From DATKMS01 sp035541735 (GTDB lineage: Bacteria > Desulfobacterota > Binatia > HRBIN30), in assembly GCA_035541735.1 (NCBI GenBank), contig DATKMS010000162.1, forward strand, positions 1-5,511: a stretch of 5,511 nt of DNA, read 5' to 3'. How positions within the stretch are numbered: position 1 is the first letter of the stretch; each line of letters starts with the position of its first letter. This document shows positions 5,460-5,511 of the stretch, piece after piece. The notes beneath the pieces were generated by a model. That model had not been told where the DNA came from. It did not search any database and worked only from the letters and a program-made list of their open reading frames with translations. Made by a program: the position numbers and the translations under genes.

Positions 5460-5473
5460 GCTCATGTAGGTTT

Positions 5474-5511
5474 GACACGGAGAGGTGTCCGATCTTACGG
5501 GACGCGCGTCC
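5474..5511. repeat. Two short inverted repeats at the right edge
   Basis: GACAC-GGAGAG-GTGTC (5474-5489) is a perfect five-base stem with a six-base loop. GGACGCGCGTCC (5500-5511) is a perfect 12-base palindrome cut by the window end, so its full extent is unknown. They lie upstream of the 63-aa gene and could be operators or the tail of the neighbouring unit. Confidence 0.4.

Noticed and set aside
5413..5511. A possible tRNA at the right edge (a GGTCGAAT stretch like a T-loop)
   Set aside because: The flanking bases do not form the T-arm or acceptor stems, and no anticodon arm fits on either strand.

Overview
The window is GC-rich bacterial DNA. Every gene I can support lies on the minus strand, so it reads right to left. 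Codon use has strong G/C preference at third positions. The mix of genes (an ECF sigma factor, PhnB-type VOC/glyoxalase proteins, an OrdL/PuuB-like FAD oxidoreductase, the start of a thiolase-like gene) fits a GC-rich, probably soil or environmental bacterium with a large genome. The sequence does not fix the phylum.

Right block (about 5412 to 3640): two small, charged, helix-rich proteins of 63 and 78 aa overlap by ATGA, and 7 bases later comes a complete 446-aa FAD-dependent amine/amino-acid oxidoreductase. The spacing indicates one operon. The first 100 bases at the right edge hold only short inverted repeats and a weak promoter candidate.

Middle (about 3639 to 3080): no intact gene is obvious. 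Minus-strand reading frames at 3639-3487 and 3490-3338 are codon-biased like real genes, but they lie in different frames and lack normal start codons. This looks like a frame-broken or decayed small gene. Downstream are hairpins, a 14-base direct repeat, and an AT-rich palindromic stretch directly against the sigma factor start.

Left block (3079 to 186): a compact three-gene operon. It encodes a 190-aa ECF sigma factor, a 621-aa protein with four tandem VOC domains behind an N-terminal helical segment (start overlaps the sigma stop by 8 bases), and a 143-aa single-domain VOC protein 31 bases further on. The overlap suggests that the four-VOC protein is the sigma factor's partner. My inference is a soluble small-molecule-sensing anti-sigma (or co-sigma) protein in which VOC domains replace the usual membrane sensor. 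This is the most interesting candidate system in the window.

Left edge (1 to 185): the first 36 codons of a thiolase-like gene start with GTG at 110 and run off the window. Between it and the VOC operon sits a seven-base-periodic inverted repeat that ends just before the putative ribosome binding site of the thiolase-like gene.
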